Source: Roseobacter sp. GAI101
GTDB lineage: Bacteria; Pseudomonadota; Alphaproteobacteria; Rhodobacterales; Rhodobacteraceae
DNA: 64,000 nt
NCBI RefSeq assembly: GCF_000156335.1
Contig: NZ_DS999213.1
Coordinates: forward strand, 2,902,929-2,966,928
Direction of reading: 5' to 3'
Shown piece after piece: positions 1 to 8,585 of this stretch (the first letter of the stretch is position 1; each line of letters starts with the position of its first letter). Made by a program: the position numbers and the translations under genes. Below the pieces are notes generated by a model. It searched no databases. It was given only the letters and a program-made list of their open reading frames with translations, and was not told the origin of the DNA.

Positions 1-240
1 AATCTGATGCAGCCTGAAATTTCAAAGCAGTTGAAAGACCGCAAGATCAAGACCTTGCAGGCCAAGAACCCCGATGTGATCGCAGCGGGAAACATCGGGT
101 GCATGATGCAGATCGGATCGGCGGCAGGCATTCCGGTGGTGCATACGGTCGAGCTGCTTGATTGGGCTTCTGGCGGGCCAAAACCCCCCAGCCTGAGTGC
201 GGAAATCGGGGCAAAGCCGCCGATTCCCATGTTGCGCTAG
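1..240 (+). CDS. glcF: Glycolate oxidase iron-sulfur subunit GlcF, C-terminal end (partial)
   Basis: The reading frame is open from the first base of the window, so only about the last 79 residues are present and the start lies outside. The segment NPDVIAAGNIGCMMQIG followed by PVVHTVELLDWA is characteristic of the end of GlcF, where the second CCG (cysteine-rich) domain closes with a GNxGC motif. GlcF is the Fe-S subunit that works with GlcD and GlcE to oxidise glycolate to glyoxylate at the membrane. glcD and glcE would be expected just upstream of the window, which cannot be checked here. Identification rests on a short but distinctive stretch. Confidence 0.85.
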   Translation, partial: NLMQPEISKQLKDRKIKTLQAKNPDVIAAGNIGCMMQIGSAAGIPVVHTVELLDWASGGPKPPSLSAEIGAKPPIPMLR

Positions 241-320
241 CGGGATTGCCCTATTTTTGACTTATCCTTTGATTAAGCCTACCAAACACTAAATCGCATT
301 TCAGGTAAGGGAAGTTATCC

Positions 321-1136
321 GTGCGGCGTTGGGTAATCCTTTCCATCATGGCGTTGACCGTTGGAACGCCTGCCTTTGCGCAGGATGCGCAGTTGCGAAG
401 ACTTGATTCCGGGGTAGAAGCCGGTGCGTGGGAAGCGGTGGGCAGGCTTGATATCGCGGGAACGGGCTTTTGCACCGGCGCGCTGATCGCGCCGCGGCTG
501 GTGCTGACGGCGGCGCATTGCCTGTATGACCGCACCACCAAGCAACGCATAGACCACGGCAAGGTCGAATTCCTTGCCGGTTGGCGCAACGGGCGGGCCG
601 GGGCCTACCGAATGGTGCGGCGTGCTGTCGTGCATCCCGATTATGTCTATGACGGACAGGTGTCCTCGGACAGGGTGCGCAACGATCTGGCCTTGCTTGA
701 ATTGGATCGCGCCATTCAAAACACCACGATCACACCGTTCGAGACGGCCCGCCGCCCGCGCCGTGGCGACAAACTGGGCGTCGTCAGCTATGCCAAGGAC
801 CGGTCCGAGGCCCCATCGCTGCAAGAAGTCTGTAGCGTGTTGGCCCGTCAGGAAGGCGTTCTCGTTACCACTTGTTCGGTCGATTTCGGCTCAAGCGGAG
901 CGCCGATCTTTACCTTCGAAAGCGGCGTGCCGCAGATTGTGTCGGTCGTGTCGGCCAAGGCTGTGGTTGACGGCAAGGCGGTGTCGCTTGGCACAGCCCT
1001 CGGCGCACCGCTTGCCCTTTTGCAGGCCGCACTGGTCGCGGGCAAAGGCGTTTACCAAGAACCGGGACCCGCCAGCAGACGCATCAATGCACTGGATCGC
1101 AACCGCAACACCGGGGCGAAATTCGTCAAGCCGTAG
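321..1136 (+). CDS. Secreted trypsin-like serine protease (S1 family)
   Basis: The protein has 271 residues, with an N-terminal signal peptide (hydrophobic residues 5-18, likely cleavage after AFA at residue 20). A chymotrypsin-fold catalytic triad is readable: H66 in LTAAHC, D122 in NDLALLEL, and S192 in GSSGAP, which stands in for the usual GDSGGP. Cysteine pairs C51/C67 and C171/C185 sit where S1 disulfides are expected. The start is GTG at 321 with an AAGGGA-type ribosome site 7-8 bases upstream; an in-frame ATG at 348 would leave a short signal peptide. It should act in the periplasm or outside the cell. It lies 80 bp behind glcF. The substrate is unknown. Confidence 0.85.
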   Translation: MRRWVILSIMALTVGTPAFAQDAQLRRLDSGVEAGAWEAVGRLDIAGTGFCTGALIAPRLVLTAAHCLYDRTTKQRIDHGKVEFLAGWRNGRAGAYRMVRRAVVHPDYVYDGQVSSDRVRNDLALLELDRAIQNTTITPFETARRPRRGDKLGVVSYAKDRSEAPSLQEVCSVLARQEGVLVTTCSVDFGSSGAPIFTFESGVPQIVSVVSAKAVVDGKAVSLGTALGAPLALLQAALVAGKGVYQEPGPASRRINALDRNRNTGAKFVKP

Positions 1137-1173
1137 GGCTGATCACCTCCAGTACGATTGCCGCCAAAAAACT

Positions 1174-1202
1174 CTTGAAAGCGCATTTGACCATCCCCAC
1201 AT
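1174..1202 (+). promoter_or_regulatory. Candidate heat-shock (RpoH, sigma-32) promoter for the Hsp20 gene
   Basis: CTTGAAA at 1174-1180 is followed after 14 bases by CCCCACAT at 1195-1202. This is close to the RpoH consensus CTTGAAA-N11-16-CCCCATNT and lies about 100 bases before the Hsp20 start. The predicted 5' leader of roughly 95 nt could hold an RNA thermometer, but I see no clear ROSE or fourU helix there. Confidence 0.65.
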
Positions 1203-1304
1203 CATTGAAACCGGAACGCCTATAAAGGGTTTCGGGACTGAAGACAGGGCCTGTCCAGCACGGAAGGCCCGCAACTTGAAATCGCTCGAATGAGGATGAA
1301 CACC

Positions 1305-1775
1305 ATGCGTAACTTTGATTTTGCACCGCTGTACCGCTCGACTGTTGGCTTTGACCAGATCGCCAATCTGATGGACCGGGTTTTGACAAATGATGCCCCC
1401 CAGCCCACATATCCGCCCTATAACATCGAAAAGATGGGGGATGATGCTTACCGGATTTCCATCGCGGTAGCTGGCTTTTCCGAGGCTGATCTAAGCGTTG
1501 AAGTCCGCGAAAAGTCGCTGATTGTTGCGGCGCGCAAGGCGGATGAAGACAGCCAAAAGACCTATCTCCACCGTGGTATTGCCACCCGTGCCTTTGAACG
1601 TCGCTTCCATTTGGCGGACCACGTTCAGGTGACCGGTGCGTTCCATGCGGACGGGATGTTGCACATTGATCTTGAACGGCAGGTCCCCGAGGCCCTGAAA
1701 CCGCGCCAGATCCAGATCGCGAACACCGCAGGTACCACGAAAAAAGATGTGGTTGACGCCAAAGCCGTAAACTAA
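1305..1775 (+). CDS. Hsp20 family small heat-shock protein (IbpA-like)
   Basis: This is an ATP-independent holdase chaperone that binds unfolding proteins in the cytoplasm. The start MRNFDFAPLYRSTVGFD matches the IbpA/HspH type. An alpha-crystallin domain follows at about residues 38-130, and a C-terminal IQI tripeptide is the usual I-x-I oligomerisation motif. The length of 156 residues is normal. I chose ATG 1305 because GAGGATG lies 7 bases before it; ATGs at 1290 and 1296 would add five or three residues. A heat-shock promoter candidate lies upstream (1174-1202) and a strong terminator downstream, so it is probably a single-gene unit. Confidence 0.92.
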   Translation: MRNFDFAPLYRSTVGFDQIANLMDRVLTNDAPQPTYPPYNIEKMGDDAYRISIAVAGFSEADLSVEVREKSLIVAARKADEDSQKTYLHRGIATRAFERRFHLADHVQVTGAFHADGMLHIDLERQVPEALKPRQIQIANTAGTTKKDVVDAKAVN

Positions 1776-1797
1776 GTGTCCCCACATATTTGACCCG

Positions 1798-1829
1798 AAG
1801 GCCCGGAGCATACGCTTCGGGCCTTTTTT
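1798..1829 (+). terminator. Rho-independent terminator after the Hsp20 gene
   Basis: AAGGCCCG (1798-1805) pairs with CGGGCCTT (1818-1825) across a 12-base loop and runs into six T residues. Confidence 0.85.
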
Positions 1830-1913
1830 GTTTTCGCTCGACTAGGTCATAAATGTTGACTTAAAAAGCGGCCCGCGCCAAGGTGCCGGAACTCCAACAA
1901 CAAGGAATGCCGG

Positions 1914-3134
1914 ATGTCCTTACAAGAAATCTTTGCCACCCGCGCCAGCCGCATGAAAGCGTCTGAAATCCGCGAACTGCTGAAGTTGCTGGATCAGCCT
2001 GACATCATCTCGTTCGCGGGGGGCATTCCGGACCCGGCCCTGTTTCCAAAGGCCGCGTTTCAGGATGCCTTTGCCGAGGTTCTGGCCGGTCCAATGGCGG
2101 CGCAGGGGTTGCAGTATTCCACCAGCGAAGGGCATGCGCCGCTGCGCAAATGGATCGCAGGACAGATGCAGGCCATCGGCATTCCGGCAACGCCTGAGAA
2201 TATCCTGATCACGTCCGGATCCCAGCAGGCGCTGGATTATCTGGGCAAGCTGTTTCTGTCACCCGGAGATACCGCGCTGGTCGGCTGGCCCACCTATCTG
2301 GGCGCATTGGGCGCGTTCAACGCCTACGAGCCGCGCTATGACAAACTGGACCCGCTGAGCAACCGATCGGGTGCCGATTACATGGCAGAGGCCGAGGCTG
2401 CGGGCGGCAAAGCCAAATTCGCCTATCTGTCGGTTGATTTTGCTAACCCCACCGGTGCCACGGTCAGCCGTGCCGCCCGCGAGCGCGTCATCGATCTGGC
2501 AGACGAGATGGAGATCGCCGTGATCGAAGATGCCGCCTATCAGTCGTTGCGCTTTGACGGCGAGGCGATTCCGCCGATCCTCGCGCTTGAGGCTGCGCGC
2601 AAGGGGGGCGACCTTGAGGCGTGCCGCACGATCTATTGCGGCAGCTTTTCCAAGACGTTGTCGCCCGGTTTGCGCGTGGGCTGGGTCTGTGCCGCGATGC
2701 CGGTGATCAGCCAGCTTGTGTTGATGAAGCAGGCGGCGGATCTGCATAGTGCCACGCTGAACCAGATTGCGATCACACAGGTGGCCGAACAGCATTTTGA
2801 CAGCCATGTCGCCACGATCCGCACCGCTTATAGTGCGCGGCGCGACGTGATGCTGAACGCGCTGGAAGAACATATGCCGGATGGCGTCAGTTGGACCAAG
2901 CCCGAGGGCGGGATGTTCATCTGGGTGACATTGCCAGAAACGCTGGATGGGGCCGATTTGCTGGCGGAATCGCTGAAAACGGAACGGGTTGCCTTTGTGC
3001 CCGGCCACGCGTTCTTTGCCGACGGGTCAGGGCGCAACACACTACGGCTAAGCTATGCAACTTCGGACGAGGCCAAGATCGCCGAGGGCATCAAGCGGCT
3101 GGGCAATCTGATCGCCAAAGCGCTGGACGCCTGA
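1914..3134 (+). CDS. PLP-dependent class I/II aminotransferase (2-aminoadipate aminotransferase-like)
   Basis: The protein has 406 residues and is a fold-type I aminotransferase of the LysN/KAT-like branch. It opens with ISFAGGIPDPALFP, typical of the family. It carries SGSQQALD, the aspartate region IEDAAYQSLRF, and the PLP lysine K247 in GSFSKTLSPGLRVGW. There is no N-terminal winged helix, so it is an enzyme and not a MocR regulator. The amino donor could be 2-aminoadipate, an aromatic or a branched-chain amino acid; the sequence does not decide. It is a single gene between terminators, converging on gabD. Confidence 0.85.
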   Translation: MSLQEIFATRASRMKASEIRELLKLLDQPDIISFAGGIPDPALFPKAAFQDAFAEVLAGPMAAQGLQYSTSEGHAPLRKWIAGQMQAIGIPATPENILITSGSQQALDYLGKLFLSPGDTALVGWPTYLGALGAFNAYEPRYDKLDPLSNRSGADYMAEAEAAGGKAKFAYLSVDFANPTGATVSRAARERVIDLADEMEIAVIEDAAYQSLRFDGEAIPPILALEAARKGGDLEACRTIYCGSFSKTLSPGLRVGWVCAAMPVISQLVLMKQAADLHSATLNQIAITQVAEQHFDSHVATIRTAYSARRDVMLNALEEHMPDGVSWTKPEGGMFIWVTLPETLDGADLLAESLKTERVAFVPGHAFFADGSGRNTLRLSYATSDEAKIAEGIKRLGNLIAKALDA

Positions 3135-3140
3135 ACGAAA

Positions 3141-3168
3141 ACGGGCGGCAGTCGAAACTGCCGCCCGT
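3141..3168. terminator. Bidirectional hairpin between convergent genes
   Basis: A perfect 12-bp stem (3141-3152 with 3157-3168) carries a CGAA tetraloop. It sits between the stop of the aminotransferase and the stop of gabD. A T-tract is lacking on both strands, so termination strength is uncertain. Confidence 0.65.
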
Positions 3169-3178
3169 ATCCCGCATA

Positions 3179-4651
3179 TCAGACCGACATGCAGATGTAT
3201 TTCATCTCGAGGTAATCCTCGATCCCGTGGTGGCTGCCTTCGCGGCCCAGACCGGACTGTTTGACGCCGCCGAACGGTGCCACCTCGGTCGAGATGATGC
3301 CGGTGTTCACGCCAACGATACCGTATTCCAGCGCCTCGGCGACCTTGTAAACGCGGCTCAGGTCCTTGGCATAGAAGTAGGACGCCAGACCGAAGATCGT
3401 GTCGTTGGCCATTTCGATCACATCATCTTCGGTGTCGAATTTGAACAGCGGTGCCAGCGGACCAAAGGTTTCTTCTGTCGCGACCATCATATCCTGGGTC
3501 ACACCGGTCATGATCGTGGGGGGAAGGAAGTTGCCGTCCATGCCGCCATCTGCGCCCATGACCACAGTTGCACCCTTCGATTTCGCATCCTCGATATGCT
3601 CTTTGACCTTCTCGCCGGCGGCGGGGTTGATCAGCGGGCCCAGATCGACACCCTCGCCAAAGCCGTCACCGACCTTCATCTTCTGCACGGCTGTCTTCAG
3701 CTTTTCGGCGAAGGCGTCATAGACACCGGCCTGCACATAGATGCGGTTGGCACAGACGCAGGTCTGACCGTTGTTGCGGAATTTGCACAGGATCGCGCCT
3801 TCGACGGCAGCATCCAGATCGGCGTCGTCGAACACGATGAATGGCGCGTTGCCGCCCAGTTCCATCGAACACTTCATGACTTGATCGGCGGCTTGCTTCA
3901 GCAGGATGCGACCCACTTCGGTCGATCCTGTAAAGGTCAGCTTGCGCACGGCGGGGTTCTCGCAGAACTCCTTGCCCACGGCAGAGGAGGACGAGGATGG
4001 CACCACGTTGAACACGCCCGCAGGAATGCCCGCACGTTCAGCCAGCACACCCATGACGATGGCCGACAGCGGTGTTTCAGCAGCAGGGCGCGCAACGAAT
4101 GCACAGCCTGCGGCCAATGCCGGGGCGGCCTTGCGGGTGATCATCGCGTTGGGAAAATTCCACGGCGTGATGGAGGCCGCAACGCCGATGGGCTGCTTGA
4201 TCACGGTGATGCGCTTGTCGCGCTGGTGGCCGGGAATGGTTTCGCCGTACACGCGCTTGGCCTGTTCGCCCATGAATTCGATGAACGACGCGCCATAGGC
4301 AATCTCGCCCTTGGCTTCGGCCAGTGGTTTGCCTTGCTCGGCGGTCAGGATGGCCCCCAGATCGTCCTGGTTCGCCATCATCAGATCGAACCATTTGCGC
4401 ATCACGACCGCACGTTCCTTGCCAGTCCACTTGGCCCATTCCTTTTGCGCTTGTTCGGCCTGCGCAATCGCGCCCGCCACCTGCGCACGGCTTAGATTGG
4501 CGACTTTCGCAATCACGTCGCCGCGTGACGGGTTGGTCACGTCAAAGGTGCCGTCGTCGCCGTCCACCCATTTTCCGCCGATATAGGCGCGGGTTTCCAG
4601 CAGGCTGGGGTCTTTCAGCATGGATTTCAGGTCTGTCTTTGCGTCAGTCAT
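3179..4651 (-). CDS. gabD: NAD(P)-dependent succinate-semialdehyde dehydrogenase
   Basis: The protein oxidises succinic semialdehyde to succinate at the end of the GABA shunt. It has 490 residues, the normal GabD length. Visible aldehyde dehydrogenase motifs are PWNFPNAM, the general base E264 in MELGGNAPF, and nucleophile C298 in GQTCVCANR; the nearby C300 is also typical of GabD. I start at MTDAKT (ATG 4651), which has a GGAGAG ribosome site 7 bases upstream, and not at the in-frame ATG at 4684. No GABA aminotransferase is adjacent. Other short-chain semialdehydes remain possible substrates. Confidence 0.9.
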   Translation of the reverse strand: MTDAKTDLKSMLKDPSLLETRAYIGGKWVDGDDGTFDVTNPSRGDVIAKVANLSRAQVAGAIAQAEQAQKEWAKWTGKERAVVMRKWFDLMMANQDDLGAILTAEQGKPLAEAKGEIAYGASFIEFMGEQAKRVYGETIPGHQRDKRITVIKQPIGVAASITPWNFPNAMITRKAAPALAAGCAFVARPAAETPLSAIVMGVLAERAGIPAGVFNVVPSSSSSAVGKEFCENPAVRKLTFTGSTEVGRILLKQAADQVMKCSMELGGNAPFIVFDDADLDAAVEGAILCKFRNNGQTCVCANRIYVQAGVYDAFAEKLKTAVQKMKVGDGFGEGVDLGPLINPAAGEKVKEHIEDAKSKGATVVMGADGGMDGNFLPPTIMTGVTQDMMVATEETFGPLAPLFKFDTEDDVIEMANDTIFGLASYFYAKDLSRVYKVAEALEYGIVGVNTGIISTEVAPFGGVKQSGLGREGSHHGIEDYLEMKYICMSV

Positions 4652-4744
4652 TTTGATCTCTCCGCTTTTGTTTGTGGAACCCAAAGCAACATTCGCTATG
4701 ATTGTCTAGTTCCAGTTTGTTATGGAGCCCCAAGGGAGACCCAA

Positions 4745-5536
4745 ATGCAATTAGATGACGCCTACGCCAACGCCGCCTATATCGAAGGCTCAGAAGACTA
4801 TCCGCCCCGCTGGCAAAAGGCCGCCGCCGCGTTCCGCAAGAAGCTGGGGTTTCGCGCGCAAAAGGGCATTTCCTATGGCCCGACCGACCGCGAGGTCTAT
4901 GATTTCTTCGAACCCGAAGGCGTTTCGCGGGGCACAGTTGTCTTTGTGCATGGCGGCTATTGGAAGGCGTTCGCACCTTCTGACTGGTCCCATCTGGCGG
5001 CAGGTGCCTTGTCGCGGGGCTATGCTGTGGCGATGATCGGCTATGATCTGTGCCCCAATGTCCGCATCAGCCAGATCACGGGGCAGGTTGCCCGCGCTAT
5101 GATCGACATCGCCAAACGTACCCAGGGCAGCCTTTCACTGGCTGGTCATTCCGCCGGGGGGCAGTTGGTCGCCCGCATGACCGACCCGCTGGTTCTGCCC
5201 GGTGACGTGCGCGACCGGATCGTGAACATCGTATCAATCTCGCCGGTGGCCGATCTGACGCCGCTTTTGCAGACCTCGATGAACGAGATCTTGCAGCTTG
5301 ACGAAGCAGAGGCCGCGGCCGAAAGCCCGGTCAACATGACGCCGCCGCATGGGGTGAACGTGACGATCTGGGTCGGTGCCGATGAACGCCCCGCCTTTAT
5401 CGAACAGGCCGAACAGTTTTCCCGCGTCTGGGGCGCAAAGCTGACCGTCGTCGAGGGCCGTCACCACTTTGACATCATTGACCTGCTTGAGGACCCGGAA
5501 AGCGACATGGTCAAAGCGCTGCTTGGCATCAAGTGA
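4745..5536 (+). CDS. Alpha/beta hydrolase, kynurenine formamidase (arylformamidase)-like
   Basis: The protein has 263 residues and no signal peptide, so it is probably cytoplasmic. The oxyanion motif HGGYW (69-73), nucleophile S136 in GHSAGG, D213 in VGADERP and H240/H241 in GRHHFD form a hormone-sensitive-lipase-type triad. HGGYW is the version seen in arylformamidases that hydrolyse N-formylkynurenine. No other tryptophan-catabolic gene is nearby; the next gene is creatinase, so an amidase or esterase acting on another small amide is equally possible. It is divergent from gabD with about 93 bp between the starts. Confidence 0.7.
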   Translation: MQLDDAYANAAYIEGSEDYPPRWQKAAAAFRKKLGFRAQKGISYGPTDREVYDFFEPEGVSRGTVVFVHGGYWKAFAPSDWSHLAAGALSRGYAVAMIGYDLCPNVRISQITGQVARAMIDIAKRTQGSLSLAGHSAGGQLVARMTDPLVLPGDVRDRIVNIVSISPVADLTPLLQTSMNEILQLDEAEAAAESPVNMTPPHGVNVTIWVGADERPAFIEQAEQFSRVWGAKLTVVEGRHHFDIIDLLEDPESDMVKALLGIK

Positions 5537-5655
5537 CCCCTTGATCGGTGTGCGAAAATAGGCGAAAGGATGCATGAGCTTGGACGATGGCGTCGTCCTC
5601 ACTTTAGGCTCTTGCGTCCTGAACGCCGGGACCTTTCTGTAAGGGAGGGTCTGAT

Positions 5656-6879
5656 ATGACCACCACATCCAAAGTTATACGTCCGGACATGTACCGCTTT
5701 CACAATGGTGAGAAATCTCCGTTGCCGTTCGAGGCTGCGGAATACGAGGCGCGTCTGGAAGAATTGCGCGAACGGATGGACAGCGCCGGTGTGACCGCCG
5801 CCGTGTTCACGTCGATGCATAACATCGCGTATTATTCGGGGTTCCTGTATTGTGCTTTTGGTCGGCCCTACGGTCTGGTCGTGACGGAAACCGACTGCGT
5901 GACCATCTCGGCAGGGATCGACGCGGGCCAGCCTTGGCGGCGCAGTTTTGCCGATAACATCACCTACACCGACTGGCAGCGCGACAATTACTGGCGGGCG
6001 GTGGCGTCGGTCACGGGCAAGGGCGGCGTGATCGGCTACGAGGGCGATCACCTGACCCTGATGCAGCGCGACAAGCTTGAGGATTTCCTGGAGCCTGTGG
6101 TCATGGTCGATCTGTTCGAAACCACGATGCGCCAGCGGATGCACAAGTCAGAGGCGGAAATCGCCCTGATCCGTCAGGCGGCGCAGGTGGCCGATATGGG
6201 CGGCTATGCGATCCGCGATGCAGTCAAGGTTGGCGCGCGCGAAATCGACATCGCCATGGCAGGCCGTGACGCGATGGAGCTTGAGATCGCCAAACGGTTC
6301 CCCGATGCGGAATACCGCGACACGTGGGTCTGGTTCCAGTCGGGGCTGAACACCGACGGTGCCCATAACCCGGTGACCGCACGGCAACTGGAGCGCGGTG
6401 ATATCCTGTCGCTGAACACGTTTCCAATGATCTCGGCCTATTACACCGCGTTGGAACGCACGATGTTCGCGGGCGAGGTTGATGCCGCCAGCCTGAAGAT
6501 TTGGGAGGCCAACGTCGCCGCCCACGAATACGGGATGAGCCTGCTGAAACCGGGTTCAAGCTGCGCCGACATCACCCACAAGATCAACGCGTTCTTTCAA
6601 GAGCGCGATCTGCTGCAATACCGGACCTTTGGCTATGGTCATTCGTTTGGCGTGTTGTCGCATTACTATGGCCGCGAGGCAGGGTTGGAATTGCGCGAGG
6701 ATATCGACACGGTGCTTGAGCCCGGCATGGTCATCTCGATGGAGCCGATGCTGACCGTTGGCGCGGATCAGCCCGGTGCGGGTGGATATCGCGAGCATGA
6801 TATTCTGGTAATCACGGAAGACGGGAACGACAATATCACGGGCTACCCATACGGTCCGGAGTTCAACGTCGTCGGATAA
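5656..6879 (+). CDS. Creatinase (creatine amidinohydrolase)
   Basis: The protein has 407 residues and hydrolyses creatine to sarcosine and urea. It has the pita-bread M24 fold but follows Pseudomonas creatinase closely along its length: NIAYYSGFLYC, CAFGRPYGLVV, WFQSGLNTDGAHNPVT, LQYRTFGYGHSFG and LSHYYGREAGLELRED. The catalytic His corresponds to H237 (H232 in P. putida), with E267, H329, E363 and H381 at the other pocket positions. It lacks the complete metal-ligand set of true aminopeptidases. The ribosome site AAGGGAGG precedes ATG 5656. No sarcosine oxidase or creatininase gene is adjacent. It lies 119 bp behind the alpha/beta hydrolase. Confidence 0.88.
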   Translation: MTTTSKVIRPDMYRFHNGEKSPLPFEAAEYEARLEELRERMDSAGVTAAVFTSMHNIAYYSGFLYCAFGRPYGLVVTETDCVTISAGIDAGQPWRRSFADNITYTDWQRDNYWRAVASVTGKGGVIGYEGDHLTLMQRDKLEDFLEPVVMVDLFETTMRQRMHKSEAEIALIRQAAQVADMGGYAIRDAVKVGAREIDIAMAGRDAMELEIAKRFPDAEYRDTWVWFQSGLNTDGAHNPVTARQLERGDILSLNTFPMISAYYTALERTMFAGEVDAASLKIWEANVAAHEYGMSLLKPGSSCADITHKINAFFQERDLLQYRTFGYGHSFGVLSHYYGREAGLELREDIDTVLEPGMVISMEPMLTVGADQPGAGGYREHDILVITEDGNDNITGYPYGPEFNVVG

Positions 6880-6901
6880 TCCTGCGTTTACCTGTGTCTG
6901 T

Positions 6902-6924
6902 CCGGACCAATCGCGACGGTCCGG
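6902..6924 (+). terminator. Hairpin downstream of creatinase
   Basis: CCGGACC (6902-6908) pairs with GGTCCGG (6918-6924) over a 9-base loop, 22 bases after the creatinase stop. No T-run follows, so this is only a possible terminator. The rest of the 243-bp gap to the histidine kinase is AT-richer and holds no recognisable gene. Confidence 0.4.
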
Positions 6925-7048
6925 GCGGGCACATTCAGGACCGGAAATATCACCCTATCACGATATAGTGCCTGTAGTTTCCCCTTGGTCAACCTGGTGC
7001 ATCATCGCATATTGCCCGTTTTCATTTTATGGAGGATACATATACTCG

Positions 7049-7062
7049 GACGGATATCCGTC
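7049..7062. promoter_or_regulatory. Perfect 14-bp palindrome upstream of a histidine kinase gene
   Basis: GACGGATATCCGTC is its own reverse complement and sits about 60 bp before the kinase start, in an AT-rich stretch that probably contains the promoter. It could be an operator, but no adjacent regulator is known to bind such a site. Confidence 0.35.
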
Positions 7063-7122
7063 TCATTTGTTGCTGCTGTATTAGCGATTATCGATGTTAT
7101 TCATGAAAGTTGAGATCATTCC

Positions 7123-8208
7123 ATGAAAGCTGCCTTGATCGAACAAGAGGAAATGCGCCTCGCGTTGTTGCGCGGTTATAACATTCTAGACACGGCCCCG
7201 GAACCGGGTTTTGACGAAATTACGCAGCTTGCCGCCGAAATCTGCGATGTACCGATTTCCATGATATCCTTGGTCGATGACGATCGTCAGTGGTTCAAGG
7301 CCAAGGTCGGTCTGGACATACCGGGCAGTGCGATTGAAAACAGCATTTGTGCCCATGCCATCGCTGGCGATGAATATCTTGAGATCACCGACACCACTGA
7401 CGATGCCCGCACGGACAGGAACGACTTTGTCACGGGGGACGATTCGATCCGCTTTTACGCAGGGGCGCTGCTGGAAGATGATAAGAAGCTGCCCCTTGGC
7501 ACCCTGTGCGTGCTGGACAAGAGACCCCGCGAACTGAACGATTTCCAGCGCCGCGCGCTTCAAACGCTGGCCAATCAGGCCATGCGCCAGATCGAGCTGC
7601 GCAAGGCATTGGCCGATGCGGAAATATTGCGAAAAGAGGTCGATCACCGCGTCAAGAATTCTTTGCAATCCCTCGAGGCGTTGATCCGCCTGCAAGTGCG
7701 CAGTGAAAAATCGCCTGAAGCGCGGTCCGCGCTGGATGCGGTGCAGGGCCGGCTGGCCACGATCAGCCGCCTCCACGAAGCGTTGTATCTGACGGATACG
7801 GGGGCTTCGGTGGATATTTCAGCCTTTATCACGAAGGTCGTGCAGTCAGCCCAGGAACAGATGCCGCAGGGCGTGACGGTAAATTCGACGATGGAGAATT
7901 GTGATTTGCCGTCCCGCTCGGCCTCTTCGGTCGGGATGATCGTGAACGAGGCGATGGCGAACGCGTCAAAATACGCCTACCAAGACAGCAGACGCGGGAC
8001 ATTCACCGTGACTGGAAAGCATGAAAACGGCTTTTACCACCTAAGCTGCATCGACGATGGCCCCGGTTTGCCGGAAGGCAACGGCAGCGATACCGGCCTT
8101 GGCATGCGGATCCTGATGGCCGCGGCGCAACAGCTTGGCGGCGAAATGACGATGCCGGAACGCGAAATCGGGACCGAAATCAAGGTCGTCTGGCCTATCG
8201 ATCATTGA
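7123..8208 (+). CDS. GAF-domain sensor histidine kinase (HisKA_2/HWE type)
   Basis: The protein has 361 residues, is soluble and has no membrane segment. An N-terminal GAF domain (about 25-160, with the typical ILDTAPEPGFDEIT entry) is followed by a HisKA_2 dimerisation domain with phospho-acceptor H175 in EVDHRVKNSLQ. A HATPase domain comes next: N-box NEAMANASKYAY, G1 DDGPGLP and G2 GLGMRI. Such kinases in alphaproteobacteria often feed the general stress response or light and redox signalling. No response regulator gene is adjacent, so it is an orphan here and the signal is unknown. Confidence 0.88.
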   Translation: MKAALIEQEEMRLALLRGYNILDTAPEPGFDEITQLAAEICDVPISMISLVDDDRQWFKAKVGLDIPGSAIENSICAHAIAGDEYLEITDTTDDARTDRNDFVTGDDSIRFYAGALLEDDKKLPLGTLCVLDKRPRELNDFQRRALQTLANQAMRQIELRKALADAEILRKEVDHRVKNSLQSLEALIRLQVRSEKSPEARSALDAVQGRLATISRLHEALYLTDTGASVDISAFITKVVQSAQEQMPQGVTVNSTMENCDLPSRSASSVGMIVNEAMANASKYAYQDSRRGTFTVTGKHENGFYHLSCIDDGPGLPEGNGSDTGLGMRILMAAAQQLGGEMTMPEREIGTEIKVVWPIDH

Positions 8209-8304
8209 TGCCTGCACCCTATCGCGTCTGAACGGCTTGGTCTTGCGGTAGGCGATGATCGCCTGATTCCATTGCGGTAGGGGCGTCTTAAGGGGATTGG
8301 ACAG

Positions 8305-8571
8305 ATGCTTGCGCTCGTTGAATTGATCGTTGTCGGCTTTGTTGTCCTGACCATCATCTACGTTGGTCTGTCGCTGTATTCGCGCAGGGTGCGGCGCGGA
8401 AAGCTGCGGCGAAAATGGCAAAATGGCCCCCGGCTTGTGGACATGGACAGTTTCGTGCGACGAGGGCTTAGAAAATATGACACCTCGATCCGTCGCAAAC
8501 TGATCTTGGGGGTTTATATCATACCGGTGTGTTTGGTCATCCTGATCATCTACCTGACCAATTTCAGCTGA
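8305..8571 (+). CDS. Small two-span membrane protein, function unknown
   Basis: The protein has 88 residues. A hydrophobic segment at about 3-25 and a second at about 65-86 flank a strongly basic loop (SRRVRRGKLRRKW). This suggests an inner-membrane hairpin with its loop in the cytoplasm. I do not recognise a named family. It ends 14 bases before the DUF1523 gene, so the two are probably co-transcribed. A GGGGA-type ribosome site precedes the ATG. Confidence 0.65.
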   Translation: MLALVELIVVGFVVLTIIYVGLSLYSRRVRRGKLRRKWQNGPRLVDMDSFVRRGLRKYDTSIRRKLILGVYIIPVCLVILIIYLTNFS

Positions 8572-8585
8572 AGGAAGCCGGCGCT

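Noticed and set aside
5656-6879. DMSP lyase DddP, which also has the M24 fold and is common in Roseobacters
   Set aside because: The sequence follows creatinase (WFQSGLNTDGAHNPVT, GYGHSFG, SHYYGREAGLELRED) and differs from DddP in length and in its metal-site segments.
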